Part shown: positions 44,431 through 54,842 of the stretch, piece by piece
Layout: each line of letters opens with the position of its first letter
How positions within the stretch are numbered: position 1 is the stretch's first letter
Source of the DNA: Ruminococcus turbiniformis
GTDB lineage: Bacteria > Bacillota > Clostridia > Lachnospirales > Lachnospiraceae
Assembly (NCBI RefSeq): GCF_020687545.1
Contig: NZ_JAJEQX010000018.1
Coordinates: forward strand, 1 to 64,000
Direction of reading: 5' to 3'
DNA: 64,000 bases
The notes under the pieces: generated by a model
The model's database searches: none
Told to the model about the DNA's origin: nothing
What the model saw: the letters and a program-made list of their open reading frames with translations, nothing else
Position numbers and translations under genes: made by a program

Positions 44431-44478
44431 AAAATGTGCCCGCAGAAGGGATCATTTCCTTCCTCACGGGCACATTTT
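44431..44478. terminator. Bidirectional terminator between sigK and pckA
   Basis: AAAATGTGCCCG (44431-44442) pairs with CGGGCACATTTT (44467-44478), with an inner GAAGG/CCTTC stem. It separates the convergent sigK and pckA genes. Confidence 0.9.
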
Positions 44479-44516
44479 CAAATCACAGTTTTATCTGAGC
44501 AGAACGCAGTTTAAAT

Positions 44517-46121
44517 TTACTCCTGCGGACCTGCTGCCACGAGAGCTTTTCCAAGCTCGTTGCTCTCGTATTTCTTGAAGTTCTTGATGAAGCGCGCTGC
44601 AAGATCTTTTGCTTTTGTCTCCCACTCGGAAGCATCAGCATAAGTGTCGCGCGGGTCAAGGATCGCCGGATCAACTCCCGGAAGCTCTGTCGGAACTTCG
44701 AAGTTGAAGTGCGGGATCGTCTTTGTCGGAGCTGTCAGAATTGAGCCGTCCAGGATCGCATCGATGATACCGCGGGTATCTTTGATGGAGATACGTTTTC
44801 CTGTTCCGTTCCATCCTGTGTTTACAAGGTAAGCTTTTGCTCCGCTTTCTTTCATTCTCTTAACAAGTTCCTCTGCGTACTTTGTCGGATGAAGCTCAAG
44901 GAAAGCCTGTCCGAAGCATGCGGAGAAGGTCGGTGTCGGCTCTGTGATACCGCGCTCTGTTCCGGCAAGTTTTGCAGTAAATCCTGACAGGAAGTAGTAC
45001 TCTGTCTGCTCCGGTGTCAGAATGGATACCGGCGGAAGTACTCCGAATGCATCAGCTGAGAGGAAGATAACATTCTTAGCTGCCGGTGCTGCAGATACCG
45101 GGCGAACGATCTTCTCGATATGATCGATCGGGTAAGATACACGTGTATTTTCTGTTACACTTTTGTCTGCGAAATCAATCTTTCCGTCTGCGTCCAGTGT
45201 AACATTCTCAAGAAGAGCGTTGCGTCTGATTGCATTGTAAATATCCGGCTCGGATTCTTTGTCAAGGTCGATGACTTTTGCGTAGCAGCCGCCCTCAAAG
45301 TTAAAGATTCCGTTGTCATCCCAGCCGTGCTCGTCGTCACCGATGAGAAGTCTCTTCGGGTCTGTAGAAAGAGTTGTCTTTCCTGTTCCGGAAAGTCCGA
45401 AGAAGATTGCTGTGTTCTCGCCGTTCATATCTGTGTTTGCGGAGCAGTGCATGGAAGCAATGCCCTTCAGCGGCAGATAGTAGTTCATCATGGAGAACAT
45501 ACCTTTCTTCATCTCTCCGCCGTACCATGTATTTACGATAACCTGCTCGCGGCTTGTGATATTGAACATTACAGCTGTCTCTGAACCAAGTCCCAGCTCC
45601 TCGTAGTTCTCTACCTTTGCCTTGGAAGCGTTGTATACAATGAAGTCAGGCTCAAAGTTTTCAAGCTCTTCGTCTGTAGGACGGATGAACATATTTGTAA
45701 CAAAGTGTGCCTGCCATGCAACTTCCATAATGAAACGGATTGCCATGCGGGTATCCTTATTTGCGCCGCAGAAAGCGTCAACTACGAAAAGTCTCTTGCC
45801 GGAAAGCTGTTTCTGAGCAATCTCCTTTACTGTGTTCCATGCTTCCTGTGTTGCAGGATGGTTGTCGTTCTTGTACTCGTCAGATGTCCACCAAACTGTG
45901 TCTTTGGAGTTCTCATCCATTACAATATATTTGTCTTTCGGAGAACGGCCCGTGTAGATACCTGTCATAACGTTGACAGCGCCAAGCTCACTTACCTGAC
46001 CCTTGTCAAATCCTTCAAGGTTCGGATTCGTCTCTTCTTCGAAAAGCATCTCGAATGAAGGATTGTGAACAATCTCAGTTGTTCCCGTAATGCCATACTT
46101 TGTTAAATCAATATTTGCCAT
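44517..46121 (-). CDS. pckA: Phosphoenolpyruvate carboxykinase (ATP)
   Basis: Interconverts oxaloacetate and ATP with PEP, CO2 and ADP; in gut anaerobes it often fixes CO2. The 534 residues show [11 protein letters not shown], the metal/PEP site, the ATP P-loop [16 protein letters not shown] and [21 protein letters not shown], and a C-terminal [11 protein letters not shown]. Start at 46121 (MANIDLT) has GGAAGAG upstream; the longer frame lacks homology. Promoter at 46194-46222. Confidence 0.97.
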   Translation of the reverse strand: MANIDLTKYGITGTTEIVHNPSFEMLFEEETNPNLEGFDKGQVSELGAVNVMTGIYTGRSPKDKYIVMDENSKDTVWWTSDEYKNDNHPATQEAWNTVKEIAQKQLSGKRLFVVDAFCGANKDTRMAIRFIMEVAWQAHFVTNMFIRPTDEELENFEPDFIVYNASKAKVENYEELGLGSETAVMFNITSREQVIVNTWYGGEMKKGMFSMMNYYLPLKGIASMHCSANTDMNGENTAIFFGLSGTGKTTLSTDPKRLLIGDDEHGWDDNGIFNFEGGCYAKVIDLDKESEPDIYNAIRRNALLENVTLDADGKIDFADKSVTENTRVSYPIDHIEKIVRPVSAAPAAKNVIFLSADAFGVLPPVSILTPEQTEYYFLSGFTAKLAGTERGITEPTPTFSACFGQAFLELHPTKYAEELVKRMKESGAKAYLVNTGWNGTGKRISIKDTRGIIDAILDGSILTAPTKTIPHFNFEVPTELPGVDPAILDPRDTYADASEWETKAKDLAARFIKNFKKYESNELGKALVAAGPQE

Positions 46122-46193
46122 ATACGCTCTTCCTCTCTCTTTCTTTGTATTTTCTACTGCGATATTCTGGCCGCAACGTACCAGATAGTATTT

Positions 46194-46222
46194 ATTATAC
46201 AAAATACTCGTTAAAAAATCAA
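46194..46222 (-). promoter_or_regulatory. pckA promoter
   Basis: Minus strand -35 TTGATT (46217-46222), a 17-base spacer and -10 TATAAT (46194-46199). Confidence 0.75.
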
Positions 46223-46250
46223 CATTATTCTGCTGCCGGCATGTTTTATG

Positions 46251-46598
46251 TTACCAGTATGTTTTTTTCAGTTTTGTTGTATACCCGCCAAACCAGAGCA
46301 GAACAACAAAAAACAGAAACAGAACGACATTATCTACTGCCGACATCGGAATAACAAAAAGATGGATAAAGTCCACCACGCCGAAAACGATGCCTGTAAT
46401 TCCGAGCACAAGAAGCGCAATACCCGCTCTTTTCATATATGCTTCCTTGTCTTTGCACCGCTTGCCGGCATAATTTTTCCCGAGGAGAAATCCTGTGTTG
46501 ATCAAACCTCTCGTCTTCATAACTATAAAAGAATAGATCGCGTAAGCGCCCAGGCAGAAGGCGAAGGCACTTACAAGCCCCCAGATACTGTCACCCAT
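46251..46598 (-). CDS. Small membrane protein of unknown function
   Basis: A 115-residue protein with three likely membrane segments (WGLVSAFAFCLGAYAIYSFIV, RAGIALLVLGITGIVFGVVDFIHLFVI, VVLFLFFVVLLWFGGYT) and a basic cytoplasmic loop between the first and second (GKNYAGKRCKDKEAYMKR). I recognise no family. It starts six bases after the thrC stop in the same direction, so it is probably co-transcribed with it. Confidence 0.75.
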   Translation of the reverse strand: MGDSIWGLVSAFAFCLGAYAIYSFIVMKTRGLINTGFLLGKNYAGKRCKDKEAYMKRAGIALLVLGITGIVFGVVDFIHLFVIPMSAVDNVVLFLFFVVLLWFGGYTTKLKKTYW

Positions 46599-46604
46599 AA
46601 CCTC

Positions 46605-48098
46605 TTACCCCCGTATTCCGAGAATTTCTTTTACCGTATCTTTCATATTCTCCGGATCGCATTCTTTTCTGTGACGGATATCAGCGTTCCGGATCTCCTC
46701 AATTGCATTCGGAACCTCCATACCGGATATTCTGCTCAGCTCATCCACCAGATCGAACTCGTCGGCGCCGTCATATTTCCCGTCGATCGCCGTCATGACA
46801 CTGTGGATGAATTTGTACGGACTGGCCGTGGAAGCTATAAGGCATTTTGCCGGATCCTGGCTGTCTTTGCGGTACTGCGCGCACACATGTGCAGCAACCG
46901 CCGTATGGGTGTCCATCACATACCCTGTGTGCTCATATGTTGTGCGGATCGTCTCTTTCGTCTCTTCCTCCGTCGCGTATCCTCCCTCAAAATCACCGAG
47001 TTTTTCCCGCATTTCCGGTGTAATTTCATAAGAGCCTGTCTCTTTGAGCTGCGCCATCAGATCCCGGTTTTTTTCAGAGTCCTGTCCCGCAATCGTGTAG
47101 ATCAGTCTCTCCAGATTGCTGGAAATCAGGATGTCCATAGAAGGAGAAGAGGTAAGGATAAACTCCCGGTTTCTGTCGTACACACCGGTACGGAAGAAGT
47201 CAAAGAGCACCTTGTTTTCATTTGACGCACAGATCAGTTTCGCGAACGGAACTCCCATCTGTTTCGCATAATAAGCTGCAAGAATGTTTCCGAAATTTCC
47301 GGTCGGAACAGTCACGTTAATCTCCTCACCGGAGACAATCTCTTCATTTTCCAGAAGTTTCGCGTATGCATATACATAGTAGACAACCTGGGGCACAAGC
47401 CGTCCGATATTGATGGAATTGGCAGAGGAAAACCGGTATCCTGCCTCTGCGAGTTCACTCTCCAGCTCTCTGTCTTCAAAGAGCGCCTTCACCCCGCTCT
47501 GTGCATTGTCAAAGTTTCCGTGGATCGCGACAACAGCGGTATTCTCCCCCTTCTGCGTCACCATCTGAAGTTCCTGTACGCGGCTCACTCCGCCCTTCGG
47601 ATAGAAGACAATAATCTTCGTACCCGGTACATCCGCGAATCCTGCCAGCGCCGCCTTTCCGGTATCTCCGGATGTGGCTGTCAGGATCACGATCTCGTCG
47701 GTCACATTGTTTTTCTTCGCCGCTGTTGTGAGCAGGTGCGGAAGGATAGACAGCGCCATATCCTTAAACGCGATTGTCGCACCGTGGAAAAGCTCCAGAT
47801 GATATGTGTCACCCACTTTTACGAGGGGGGCGATCACATCTGTATCAAACTTGGAATCATATGCGCTGTCAATGCAGTGCTTTAATTCTTCCTCTGTGAA
47901 ATCTGTCAGGAACAGTTTCATCACTTCATAGGCTGTTTCCTGATAGCTCATCTTCTTCAGTTCATCCATTGAAACGTCCAGCTTCGGAATGCGCTCCGGC
48001 ACAAACAGACCGCCGTCGTCGGCAAGTCCCTTTAAGATCGCCTGGGAAGCCGTCACTGTATTTTCGTTGTTTCTCGTACTCTTGTATAAAAGATTCAT
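46605..48098 (-). CDS. thrC: Threonine synthase
   Basis: PLP enzyme converting O-phosphohomoserine to threonine. The 497-residue protein belongs to the longer fungal/E. coli-like class: STRNNENTVTASQAILKGLADDGGLFVPE at the start, the PLP lysine in FHGATIAFKDMALSIL, TATSGDTGKAAL, and PTGNFGNILAAYYAKQMG (phosphate cradle). The promoter at 48140-48169 drives it. With asd nearby it completes part of the threonine branch from aspartate. Confidence 0.97.
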   Translation of the reverse strand: MNLLYKSTRNNENTVTASQAILKGLADDGGLFVPERIPKLDVSMDELKKMSYQETAYEVMKLFLTDFTEEELKHCIDSAYDSKFDTDVIAPLVKVGDTYHLELFHGATIAFKDMALSILPHLLTTAAKKNNVTDEIVILTATSGDTGKAALAGFADVPGTKIIVFYPKGGVSRVQELQMVTQKGENTAVVAIHGNFDNAQSGVKALFEDRELESELAEAGYRFSSANSINIGRLVPQVVYYVYAYAKLLENEEIVSGEEINVTVPTGNFGNILAAYYAKQMGVPFAKLICASNENKVLFDFFRTGVYDRNREFILTSSPSMDILISSNLERLIYTIAGQDSEKNRDLMAQLKETGSYEITPEMREKLGDFEGGYATEEETKETIRTTYEHTGYVMDTHTAVAAHVCAQYRKDSQDPAKCLIASTASPYKFIHSVMTAIDGKYDGADEFDLVDELSRISGMEVPNAIEEIRNADIRHRKECDPENMKDTVKEILGIRG

Positions 48099-48139
48099 TC
48101 TCTTACCCTCTTTAATCTTTCTATCGGTTGCTGCTCTGA

Positions 48140-48169
48140 ATTATAACACAGATTGCAGCGTGAAGTAAA
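48140..48169 (-). promoter_or_regulatory. thrC promoter
   Basis: Minus strand -35 TTTACT (48164-48169), an 18-base spacer and -10 TATAAT (48140-48145). The leader before thrC is about 35 bases, too short for a T-box or riboswitch. Confidence 0.7.
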
Positions 48170-48204
48170 CAAATCCCGATGTTTCCTTTTTCTTCGCCCG
48201 TCGT

Positions 48205-49485
48205 TTACTTTTTCTGCAGCAGGATTGCAATGATGCCGCAGACCGCCATCAGAACCGGATACACCGTGTGCGGTATAATCTCAAAAGGCGTCAGTCCTGT
48301 CAGCGTCGCCGCTGAGAGGAGCTGCGCGCCGTAAGGAATCAGCCCCTGTCCCACGGAGGTAAACATATCAAGAAGCGAAGCCGAACGCTTCGGATCCACT
48401 CCGTATTCATCGCTGATCTCCTTTGCGATCGGTCCTGCCATGACAATCGCCACTGTGTTATTTGCCGTACACAGGTCCACCGCGAGAGCCAGAGCGGCAA
48501 TTCCAGCCTGGGCGCCTTTCTTTCCTTTTATCCGGCTGCGGATCAGATGCAGAATAAAGTGAATTCCGCCGTTTGCTCTCACAAGAGAGACAATGCACGC
48601 GACAATGATGGAGATCACGGTAATATCATACATGGACGTCACGCCCTGCCCCACCACGGAAAATATCTCCGTAATCGCAATGTTTCCCGCTGCCACACCG
48701 ACAATGAGCGAGAGAACAATGCCGCTGATCAGCACAAGGAAGACATTGATTCCGATAAGCGCACCCACAAGCACAACAAGATAGGGAAGCACTTCAAGAA
48801 GGCTGTAGTTTAACCCCTCATCCATATTAAAGCTGATATCTCTTGCCGTGAACCAGAAAAAGAAAACCGTAAGAACCGCTGCCGGAAGAACGATCAGGAA
48901 ATTTGCTTTGAACTTGTCCTTCATCTCGCACCCCTGGGTCTTTACGGCAGCGATCGTCGTATCTGAAATCATGGAGAGATTGTCTCCGAACATCGCCCCG
49001 CACACTACAGCTGCGACGCAGACAGCAAGAGAAAATCCGGTTGTCTCGCTGACTCCGGCCGCAATGGGCGCAAGAGCCGCGATTGTTCCCATGGACGTTC
49101 CCATGGAGACAGAGATAAAACACCCGATAACAAACAGACCCGCGATAACGAAATCCGAAGGGATCAGCGTCAGTCCCAGATTGACCGCACTTTCCACTCC
49201 TCCTGCCGCGGTAACGGCCCCGGAGAAGGCACCCGCACAGAGGAAGATCAGGCACATGGTAATGATATTTTCCTCTCCGAGTCCTCCTGCAATAATCTTA
49301 AGTTTCTCATCAAAGCTTACTTTTCTGTTCTGCAGAAACGCTGCGAACAATGCGACGAGAAAGGCCACGATAGCCGGCATCGCGTTAAAATCCTGAAACA
49401 GAATTCCCGATCCGAGAAAGAGTACAAGAAATACTCCGATCGGAAGAAGAGCAGATGCCCTTCCGTTTTTGTTTTCTTTTTCCAT
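48205..49485 (-). CDS. Na+/H+ antiporter NhaC family protein
   Basis: A 426-residue membrane protein with about eleven hydrophobic segments; recognisable blocks are GAFSGAVTAAGGVESAVN, GTSMGTIAALAPIAAG, CGAMFGDNLSMISDTTIAA and TANNTVAIVMAGPIAKEI, the pattern of the NhaC/ArgW permease superfamily. Members exchange sodium and protons or carry amino or organic acids; the substrate is not determined. Start at 49485 (MEKENKN), with AAAGGGGG upstream. Repeat element copy 4 begins 37 bases upstream of the start. Confidence 0.9.
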   Translation of the reverse strand: MEKENKNGRASALLPIGVFLVLFLGSGILFQDFNAMPAIVAFLVALFAAFLQNRKVSFDEKLKIIAGGLGEENIITMCLIFLCAGAFSGAVTAAGGVESAVNLGLTLIPSDFVIAGLFVIGCFISVSMGTSMGTIAALAPIAAGVSETTGFSLAVCVAAVVCGAMFGDNLSMISDTTIAAVKTQGCEMKDKFKANFLIVLPAAVLTVFFFWFTARDISFNMDEGLNYSLLEVLPYLVVLVGALIGINVFLVLISGIVLSLIVGVAAGNIAITEIFSVVGQGVTSMYDITVISIIVACIVSLVRANGGIHFILHLIRSRIKGKKGAQAGIAALALAVDLCTANNTVAIVMAGPIAKEISDEYGVDPKRSASLLDMFTSVGQGLIPYGAQLLSAATLTGLTPFEIIPHTVYPVLMAVCGIIAILLQKK

Positions 49486-49521
49486 AGTTCCCCCTTTCAC
49501 CGGCATCCTTCACCGGACAGA

Positions 49522-49595
49522 CATTCTCCCGGGATTGCAGGCGGCCGCCACGGCCTCGGACAGGCCCGGGATTATGAACGCCGTCTGAACAAAAA
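49522..49595 (-). repeat. Terminator-linked repeat element, copy 4
   Basis: On the minus strand it runs from the U-tract of the leuCD terminator as TTTTTGTTCAGACGGCGTTC, then CCCGGGCCTGTCCGAGGCC, to CAATCCCGGGAGAATG. It lies in the immediate 5' region of the NhaC-type gene. Confidence 0.75.
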
Positions 49596-49630
49596 GGGGT
49601 GCCTGCATGACACATGCCGCATCCCTTTTT
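49591..49630. terminator. Terminator after leuCD
   Basis: AAAAAGGGGTGC (49591-49602) pairs with GCATCCCTTTTT (49619-49630), with one G-U pair and an inner GCATG/CATGC stem. U-tracts occur on both strands. Confidence 0.85.
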
Positions 49631-49677
49631 ATCTCCGTATCCGCCGCCTTTCTCCCACGGCGGTACACACGGATTTT

Positions 49678-50172
49678 TCAGTCCTTCTTTTTGTTGTTTG
49701 TATAATTGACCAGTCCTCCGGCCGCGATCAGCTTCTGCATAAACTCCGGGAACGCCTGTCCCTGGAACTGGGTTCCTTTTGTCAGATTACAGATCTTGCC
49801 GCTGTCAAAATCCACCTCAACTTCATCGCCTGCCTCGATTCCTTTCGCCGCCTCGGGACACTCGATGATCGGAAGTCCGATATTGATCGCATTCCGGTAA
49901 AAGATTCTCGCAAATGTCTCCGCAATGATGCAGCTTACGCCGGCCGTCTTCAGACAGAGCGGCGCATGCTCCCTTGAAGAGCCGCATCCGAAGTTCTTAT
50001 TTGCTACGATTAGATCACCCGGCTGTACTTTCTTCACAAAATCCGGGTCAATGTCTGCCATGGCGTGACTCGCCAGTTCCTGCGCGTCGAAGGAATTCAG
50101 GTATCTTGCCGGGATGATCACGTCTGTATCCACATTGTCCCCGTATTTAAAAACATGTCCTTTTGCTTTCAT
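49678..50172 (-). CDS. leuD: 3-isopropylmalate dehydratase, small subunit
   Basis: Swivel-domain subunit that works with LeuC to isomerise 2- to 3-isopropylmalate in leucine synthesis. The 164 residues have [19 protein letters not shown] and [15 protein letters not shown] (substrate-binding SSREHA). Length is that of the archaeal/clostridial short form. It begins directly after the leuC stop with no gap, so it is coupled with it. Confidence 0.96.
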   Translation of the reverse strand: MKAKGHVFKYGDNVDTDVIIPARYLNSFDAQELASHAMADIDPDFVKKVQPGDLIVANKNFGCGSSREHAPLCLKTAGVSCIIAETFARIFYRNAINIGLPIIECPEAAKGIEAGDEVEVDFDSGKICNLTKGTQFQGQAFPEFMQKLIAAGGLVNYTNNKKKD

Positions 50173-51447
50173 TTACATGTCACCTACTTTCTCAGGATTC
50201 GCGATATATCCGGCGATCGCGCTGGCTGCCGCAACCTCCGGGGAAGCCAGGTAAATCAGGGAATCCACATGTCCCATACGTCCCACAAAGTTGCGGTTTG
50301 TCGTGGACACGCACTTCTCTCCCGCTGCCATAACGCCCATATGTCCACCCATGCACGGTCCGCAGCTCGGTGTGTTCACCGCGCATCCTGCGTCCACAAA
50401 GATCTCCAGAAGTCCTTCCTCGATACACTGCTTATAGATCTTCTGCGTCGCGGGAACAACCATGACGCGCACATCGGGATGTACGGTATGCCCTTTCAGG
50501 ATTGCCGCCGCCTTTCTCATGTCCTCCATGCGGCCGTTTGTGCAGGAACCGATCACAACCTGATCAATCTTAATCGGCTCCATGGCTTCTACTTCGTCGA
50601 TCGTCTTCGCATTTCCCGGAAGATGCGGGAATGCAACCGTCGGACGCACTTCGGAAAGATCAATCGTGATCACTTCGTCATACTGCGCGTCTTCATCCGC
50701 CTCATAGATCGTGTACGGCTTCTTTGAATGTTCCGTGATATACGCAAGGGCCTTTTCATCCACCGGGAATATTCCGTTCTTCGCGCCGGCCTCAATCGCC
50801 ATATTCGCCATTGTAAAGCGGTCGTCCATAGAGAGGTTTGCAATGCCGTCTCCGGTAAATTCCATCGATTTATAGAGGGCTCCGTCTACACCGATCTTTC
50901 CGATGATGTGAATGATGATATCTTTTCCGCTCACGTATTTCCCTGGTTTTCCGGTCAGGACGAACTTGATCGCGCTCGGCACCTTAAACCAGATCTCTCC
51001 TGTCGCCATGCCTGTCGCAACGTCTGTCGTCCCCATTCCTGTGGAGAATGCGCCGAGCGCTCCGTATGTGCATGTGTGGGAATCTGCCCCGATAATGCAC
51101 TCTCCCGCAGTCACCACGCCTGCTTCCGGAAGAATCGCGTGCTCCACGCCGGATTTCCCCTGCTCAAAATACCAGGTCAGTCCCTGCTCTTTCGCGTACT
51201 CACGGATCGCCTTTGAGTTCTCCGCGGACTTGATGTCCTTGTTCGGCGTAAAATGATCCGGCACAAACACGACTTTGTCTTTGTCAAATACATGATCCGA
51301 CATCTGCTTTATGATCGGGAGCGCCATGGGGCCGGTGATATCGTTCGCCATGACTACGTCAAGCTTTGCCTCGATCAGCTGGCCCGCCTCGACAGAGTCA
51401 AGTCCCGCGTGAGCTGCCAGGATCTTCTGTGTCATTGTCATTCCCAT
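50173..51447 (-). CDS. leuC: 3-isopropylmalate dehydratase, large subunit
   Basis: Aconitase-family [4Fe-4S] subunit of isopropylmalate isomerase. The 424 residues contain [20 protein letters not shown] (first cluster Cys), [15 protein letters not shown] and [14 protein letters not shown] (second and third cluster Cys). The length is that of the HACN-type short class. GAGGATG lies upstream of ATG 51447. A CodY-like box at 51497-51511 agrees with control by leucine or GTP status. leuA and leuB are not in the window. Confidence 0.96.
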   Translation of the reverse strand: MGMTMTQKILAAHAGLDSVEAGQLIEAKLDVVMANDITGPMALPIIKQMSDHVFDKDKVVFVPDHFTPNKDIKSAENSKAIREYAKEQGLTWYFEQGKSGVEHAILPEAGVVTAGECIIGADSHTCTYGALGAFSTGMGTTDVATGMATGEIWFKVPSAIKFVLTGKPGKYVSGKDIIIHIIGKIGVDGALYKSMEFTGDGIANLSMDDRFTMANMAIEAGAKNGIFPVDEKALAYITEHSKKPYTIYEADEDAQYDEVITIDLSEVRPTVAFPHLPGNAKTIDEVEAMEPIKIDQVVIGSCTNGRMEDMRKAAAILKGHTVHPDVRVMVVPATQKIYKQCIEEGLLEIFVDAGCAVNTPSCGPCMGGHMGVMAAGEKCVSTTNRNFVGRMGHVDSLIYLASPEVAAASAIAGYIANPEKVGDM

Positions 51448-51496
51448 TGGAAATCATCCTCTTTCTTTATAAATATTATAATATCATTTCTGCAAA

Positions 51497-51511
51497 CATT
51501 TTCTGATTATT
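51497..51511 (-). promoter_or_regulatory. CodY-like box upstream of leuCD
   Basis: CATTTTCTGATTATT on the plus strand matches AATTTTCWGAAAATT at 12 of 15 positions, about 50 bases before the leuC start. A TATAAT hexamer lies between it and the gene (around 51468-51475). Confidence 0.45.
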
Positions 51512-51530
51512 TTGCTGCGGTATATCCTTT

Positions 51531-52616
51531 TTATTTTGCAGCAATATATCCCTTTGCAGTCAGAGCCTCGGCACAGAGTACCGCGCCGCCTGCCGCGCCT
51601 CTTACTGTGTTGTGTGACAGTCCGATGAACTTGTAGTCATACATGCTGTCCTCTCTGAGACGTCCGATGGATACGCCCATACCGTTCTCATAATCCACGT
51701 CCAGTGTCACCTGCGGACGGTTGTCCTCCTCAAGATACTGGATAAACTGCTTCGGTGCGCTGGGAAGTCCTGCCTCCTGCGGGAAGCCTTTGAAGTTCAC
51801 AAGCTTTTCAATAAGCTGCTCTTTCGTCGGCTTTTTCTCAAAATTGATAAATACGGCTGCAGTATGTCCGTTCAGCACCGGAACGCGTACGCACTGGCAT
51901 GTGATCTTCGGAAGCTCTGCCTTGACGATCTGGCCGTTCTCCACTTTTCCGAGAACACGGAGCGGCTCCTGCTCGCTTTTCTCTTCCTCTCCTCCGATAA
52001 ACGGGATAATATTTCCGATCATTTCCGGCCAGTCTTTAAATGTCTTGCCCGCGCCGGAAATCGCCTGGTATGTCGTCACCACAAGCTCTTTCGGTCCGAA
52101 TTCTTTCCACGCCGCAAGGCAGGGCGCGTAGCTCTGAATGGAGCAGTTCGGTTTCACGGCGATAAATCCGCGCTCTGTTCCGAGACGTTTTTTCTGATCC
52201 GGAATCACGTCAAAGTGTTCAGAGTTGATCTCCGGAACTACCATCGGTACATCCGGTGTCCAGCGGTGAGCGCTGTTGTTTGACACAACCGGCGTCTCTG
52301 TCTTCGCATACGCTTCCTCGATGGCACGGATCTCGTCCTTGCTCATATCAACCGCGCTGAACACGAAATCCACTGTGGACGCCACGTGCTCCACGTCATT
52401 GACGTTGAGTACTGTCAGATTCTTTACCGCCTCCGGCATGGGAGTGTCCATTTTCCATCTGTCTCCCACAGCCTCCTCGTATGTCTTTCCCGCGGATCTC
52501 GGGCTTGCCGCAACTGTCACGACCTCAAACCACGGATGGTTCTCAAGCAGCGCGATAAAACGCTGTCCTACCATTCCTGTTGCTCCTAAAATACCGACTT
52601 TCAGTTTCTTCTCCAT
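51531..52616 (-). CDS. asd: Aspartate-semialdehyde dehydrogenase
   Basis: Reduces aspartyl phosphate to the semialdehyde, feeding threonine, methionine, lysine and diaminopimelate synthesis. The 361 residues start KVGILGATGMVGQRFIALL (NADP site), with VSNNSAHRW and VKPNCSIQSYAP (catalytic Cys in PNCS) and ISGAGKTFKDWPE. Longer than the usual 330-340, as in the archaeal-like class. The 3' end is followed by an imperfect 24-base duplicate of its last eight codons. Confidence 0.96.
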   Translation of the reverse strand: MEKKLKVGILGATGMVGQRFIALLENHPWFEVVTVAASPRSAGKTYEEAVGDRWKMDTPMPEAVKNLTVLNVNDVEHVASTVDFVFSAVDMSKDEIRAIEEAYAKTETPVVSNNSAHRWTPDVPMVVPEINSEHFDVIPDQKKRLGTERGFIAVKPNCSIQSYAPCLAAWKEFGPKELVVTTYQAISGAGKTFKDWPEMIGNIIPFIGGEEEKSEQEPLRVLGKVENGQIVKAELPKITCQCVRVPVLNGHTAAVFINFEKKPTKEQLIEKLVNFKGFPQEAGLPSAPKQFIQYLEEDNRPQVTLDVDYENGMGVSIGRLREDSMYDYKFIGLSHNTVRGAAGGAVLCAEALTAKGYIAAK

Positions 52617-52716
52617 TTTTCTCTCCCTTTCTCTTCTCTAATGTATGGTTCTTCTTCCTGATTCTCTGTTTTTATCAGAATATGCTTCTCATTCCTCTTT
52701 ATGAACAGGCTGCATG

Positions 52717-54093
52717 TTACTCTGCAAGATACGCTTCTTCCGCCCGGATCACCTTTTCCATCGCCTCCGGCCCCGGCGCTCCGACAGTGTTGCGCATCTC
52801 CACGCATGTCTTCATGCTGATCGCGTCGTAAATATCTTCCTCAAATACCGGAGAAATCGCCTTAAATTCCTCCAGGCTCATATCATCCAGCGCAATCTTC
52901 TTCTCAATGCAGTAGAGAACAAGACGCCCTACGATGCCGTGTGCATCCCGGAAGGGAACTCCGTGGTTCACCAGATAGTCCGCCGCGTCCGTTGCGTTTG
53001 TGAATCCGTGCTTTGCACTGTCCTCCATACGTTGCTCATTGAACTTCATCGTCCTTAACATTCCCGTAAAAAGTGCAAGGCATCCTTTCGTCGTGTCGAT
53101 CGCGTCAAAGACAAACTCCTTGTCCTCCTGCATATCCTTGTTGTATGCAAGCGGGATTCCCTTCATCGAAGTGAGAAGAGACATCAGAGCCCCGTACACT
53201 CTTCCGGTCTTTCCGCGTACAAGCTCCGCGATGTCCGGATTCTTTTTCTGAGGCATGATGCTGCTGCCCGTACTGTACGCGTCGTCAATCTCCACAAACT
53301 GGTACTCGTTGGAATTCCAGATGATCACTTCCTCGGAAAACCGGCTTAAATGCATCATGATCGTGGACATGGCCGAGAGCAGCTCGATCAGATAGTCCCG
53401 GTCAGACACGGAATCCATGCTGTTGAGCGTGGGTCCGTCAAATCCGAGAAGCTCTGCCGTGTACTCCCTGTCCAGCGGATAAGTCGTGCCTGCAAGCGCT
53501 CCCGAGCCAAGCGGGCAGAGATTCATCCTTCTGTAAATGTCCTTCAGCCGGGAACGGTCTCTTTTGAACATCTCGAAATACGCTCCCATATGATGCGCCA
53601 GCGTAATCGGCTGGGCCTTCTGAAGGTGGGTAAATCCCGGCATATACGTCTCTTTGTTCTCTTTCATCAGCTTAAGCAGCACTTCCAGCATTTCCTTCAG
53701 AAGGCCGTCAAGCTCCGTAATCTCATCTCTTGTGTATAGCTTCATGTCAAGCGCCACCTGGTCGTTCCGGCTTCGCCCGGTGTGAAGCTTTTTACCCGCG
53801 TCCCCGATCCGGTCGATCAGATTCGCCTCCACGAAACTGTGGATATCTTCATATTCATCCGTGATCTCAAGCGCCCCGCTCTCCACATCCGCACGGATGC
53901 TCTCGAGACCCTTTATGATCTGCTCCTTCTCATCGTCTGTCAGAATCCCCTGCTTCGCAAGCATGGTCACATGTGCGATGCTCCCGCGGATATCCTGCCC
54001 ATAAAATCTTTTATCAAAGGAGATAGAAGCATTGAAATTGTATACAAGCTTGTCCGTCTCTTTCGTGAAACGGCCGCCCCATAACTGTGCCAT
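52717..54093 (-). CDS. argH: Argininosuccinate lyase
   Basis: Last step of arginine synthesis, splitting argininosuccinate to arginine and fumarate. The 458 residues include [44 protein letters not shown] and the signature [17 protein letters not shown]. Start at 54093 (MAQLWGG), with AAAGGAA upstream; the longer frame lacks homology. Length is typical. Monocistronic, or with asd about 100 bases downstream. Confidence 0.97.
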   Translation of the reverse strand: MAQLWGGRFTKETDKLVYNFNASISFDKRFYGQDIRGSIAHVTMLAKQGILTDDEKEQIIKGLESIRADVESGALEITDEYEDIHSFVEANLIDRIGDAGKKLHTGRSRNDQVALDMKLYTRDEITELDGLLKEMLEVLLKLMKENKETYMPGFTHLQKAQPITLAHHMGAYFEMFKRDRSRLKDIYRRMNLCPLGSGALAGTTYPLDREYTAELLGFDGPTLNSMDSVSDRDYLIELLSAMSTIMMHLSRFSEEVIIWNSNEYQFVEIDDAYSTGSSIMPQKKNPDIAELVRGKTGRVYGALMSLLTSMKGIPLAYNKDMQEDKEFVFDAIDTTKGCLALFTGMLRTMKFNEQRMEDSAKHGFTNATDAADYLVNHGVPFRDAHGIVGRLVLYCIEKKIALDDMSLEEFKAISPVFEEDIYDAISMKTCVEMRNTVGAPGPEAMEKVIRAEEAYLAE

Positions 54094-54212
54094 TTCCTTT
54101 ACCTCTCTTCTCTGTTTATCCGAAAATGCAGACTGCGCTGCATTTTCCACTTAGTTTAACACAGTAAAGTGTTCTGTGTCTACTTAAAACTTGAATTTTC
54201 CGGCAGCCACCC

Positions 54213-54842
54213 TTAAACCGTACCTCTTTCCCGCATGGAAAACTCGCATCCGCAGTAGTCCTGTCTGTAAAGCCCGAACTCTTTCGAGAGTTCAATGGAC
54301 CGCTTATAGCCGTTCTTTTTCTTAAAATCAGACATAAGATACTCCACGCCGTATTCCCTGCCGACTCTGACGCCGATCTCATTTAACTTCTGGGCATTCT
54401 TAAGGGGACTTATACTCAGCGTGGTCGTGAAATAGTCGAATCCGCCCGCCGCAGCCTGGCGTGCCGCCTCCGTAAGACGCAGCTCATAGCACTTCATGCA
54501 TCTGGCTCCGCCCTCTTTTAACTCCTCCATGCCCCTTGCCATCTCATAAAATTTTTCTTTTTCGTATTTCCCCGCGAGGAAGGCAACCGGATATTTAAAA
54601 TACATGTCACGAATCAGTTTCTGCTGCTCCAGTATCCGTTTCGTATATTCACTCTCGGGATAGATATTCGGGTTATAATAGAGCACAGTGATTCTGAAAT
54701 ACTGAGACAGATATTCGAGCACATAGCTGCTGCACGGCGCGCAGCAGCTGTGGATCAGAAGGGACGGAACCGTTCCCTCAGCCTCAAGTTTCTTCAGCAG
54801 TTTCTCCAGTTCCTTCTGGTAGTTTACCTTCTGTACGTTCAT
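54213..54842 (-). CDS. queH: Epoxyqueuosine reductase QueH
   Basis: Reduces epoxyqueuosine to queuosine in tRNA, the non-B12 alternative to QueG. The 209 residues contain LLIHSCCAPCSSYVLEYL (CC and CxxC) near residue 31, then GGARCMKCYELRL and YRQDYCGCEFS, giving the Cys set expected for its iron-sulfur and metal centres. Length matches DUF208/QueH. Other queuosine genes are not nearby. Confidence 0.95.
   Translation of the reverse strand: MNVQKVNYQKELEKLLKKLEAEGTVPSLLIHSCCAPCSSYVLEYLSQYFRITVLYYNPNIYPESEYTKRILEQQKLIRDMYFKYPVAFLAGKYEKEKFYEMARGMEELKEGGARCMKCYELRLTEAARQAAAGGFDYFTTTLSISPLKNAQKLNEIGVRVGREYGVEYLMSDFKKKNGYKRSIELSKEFGLYRQDYCGCEFSMRERGTV

Noticed and set aside
46248..47225. 325-residue plus-strand frame opposite thrC and the small membrane protein
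   Set aside because: It overlaps a well-supported thrC and lacks domain signals and a ribosome site.
48099..48204. T-box or riboswitch before thrC
   Set aside because: Promoter-to-start distance is about 40 bases; no specifier or antiterminator is present.
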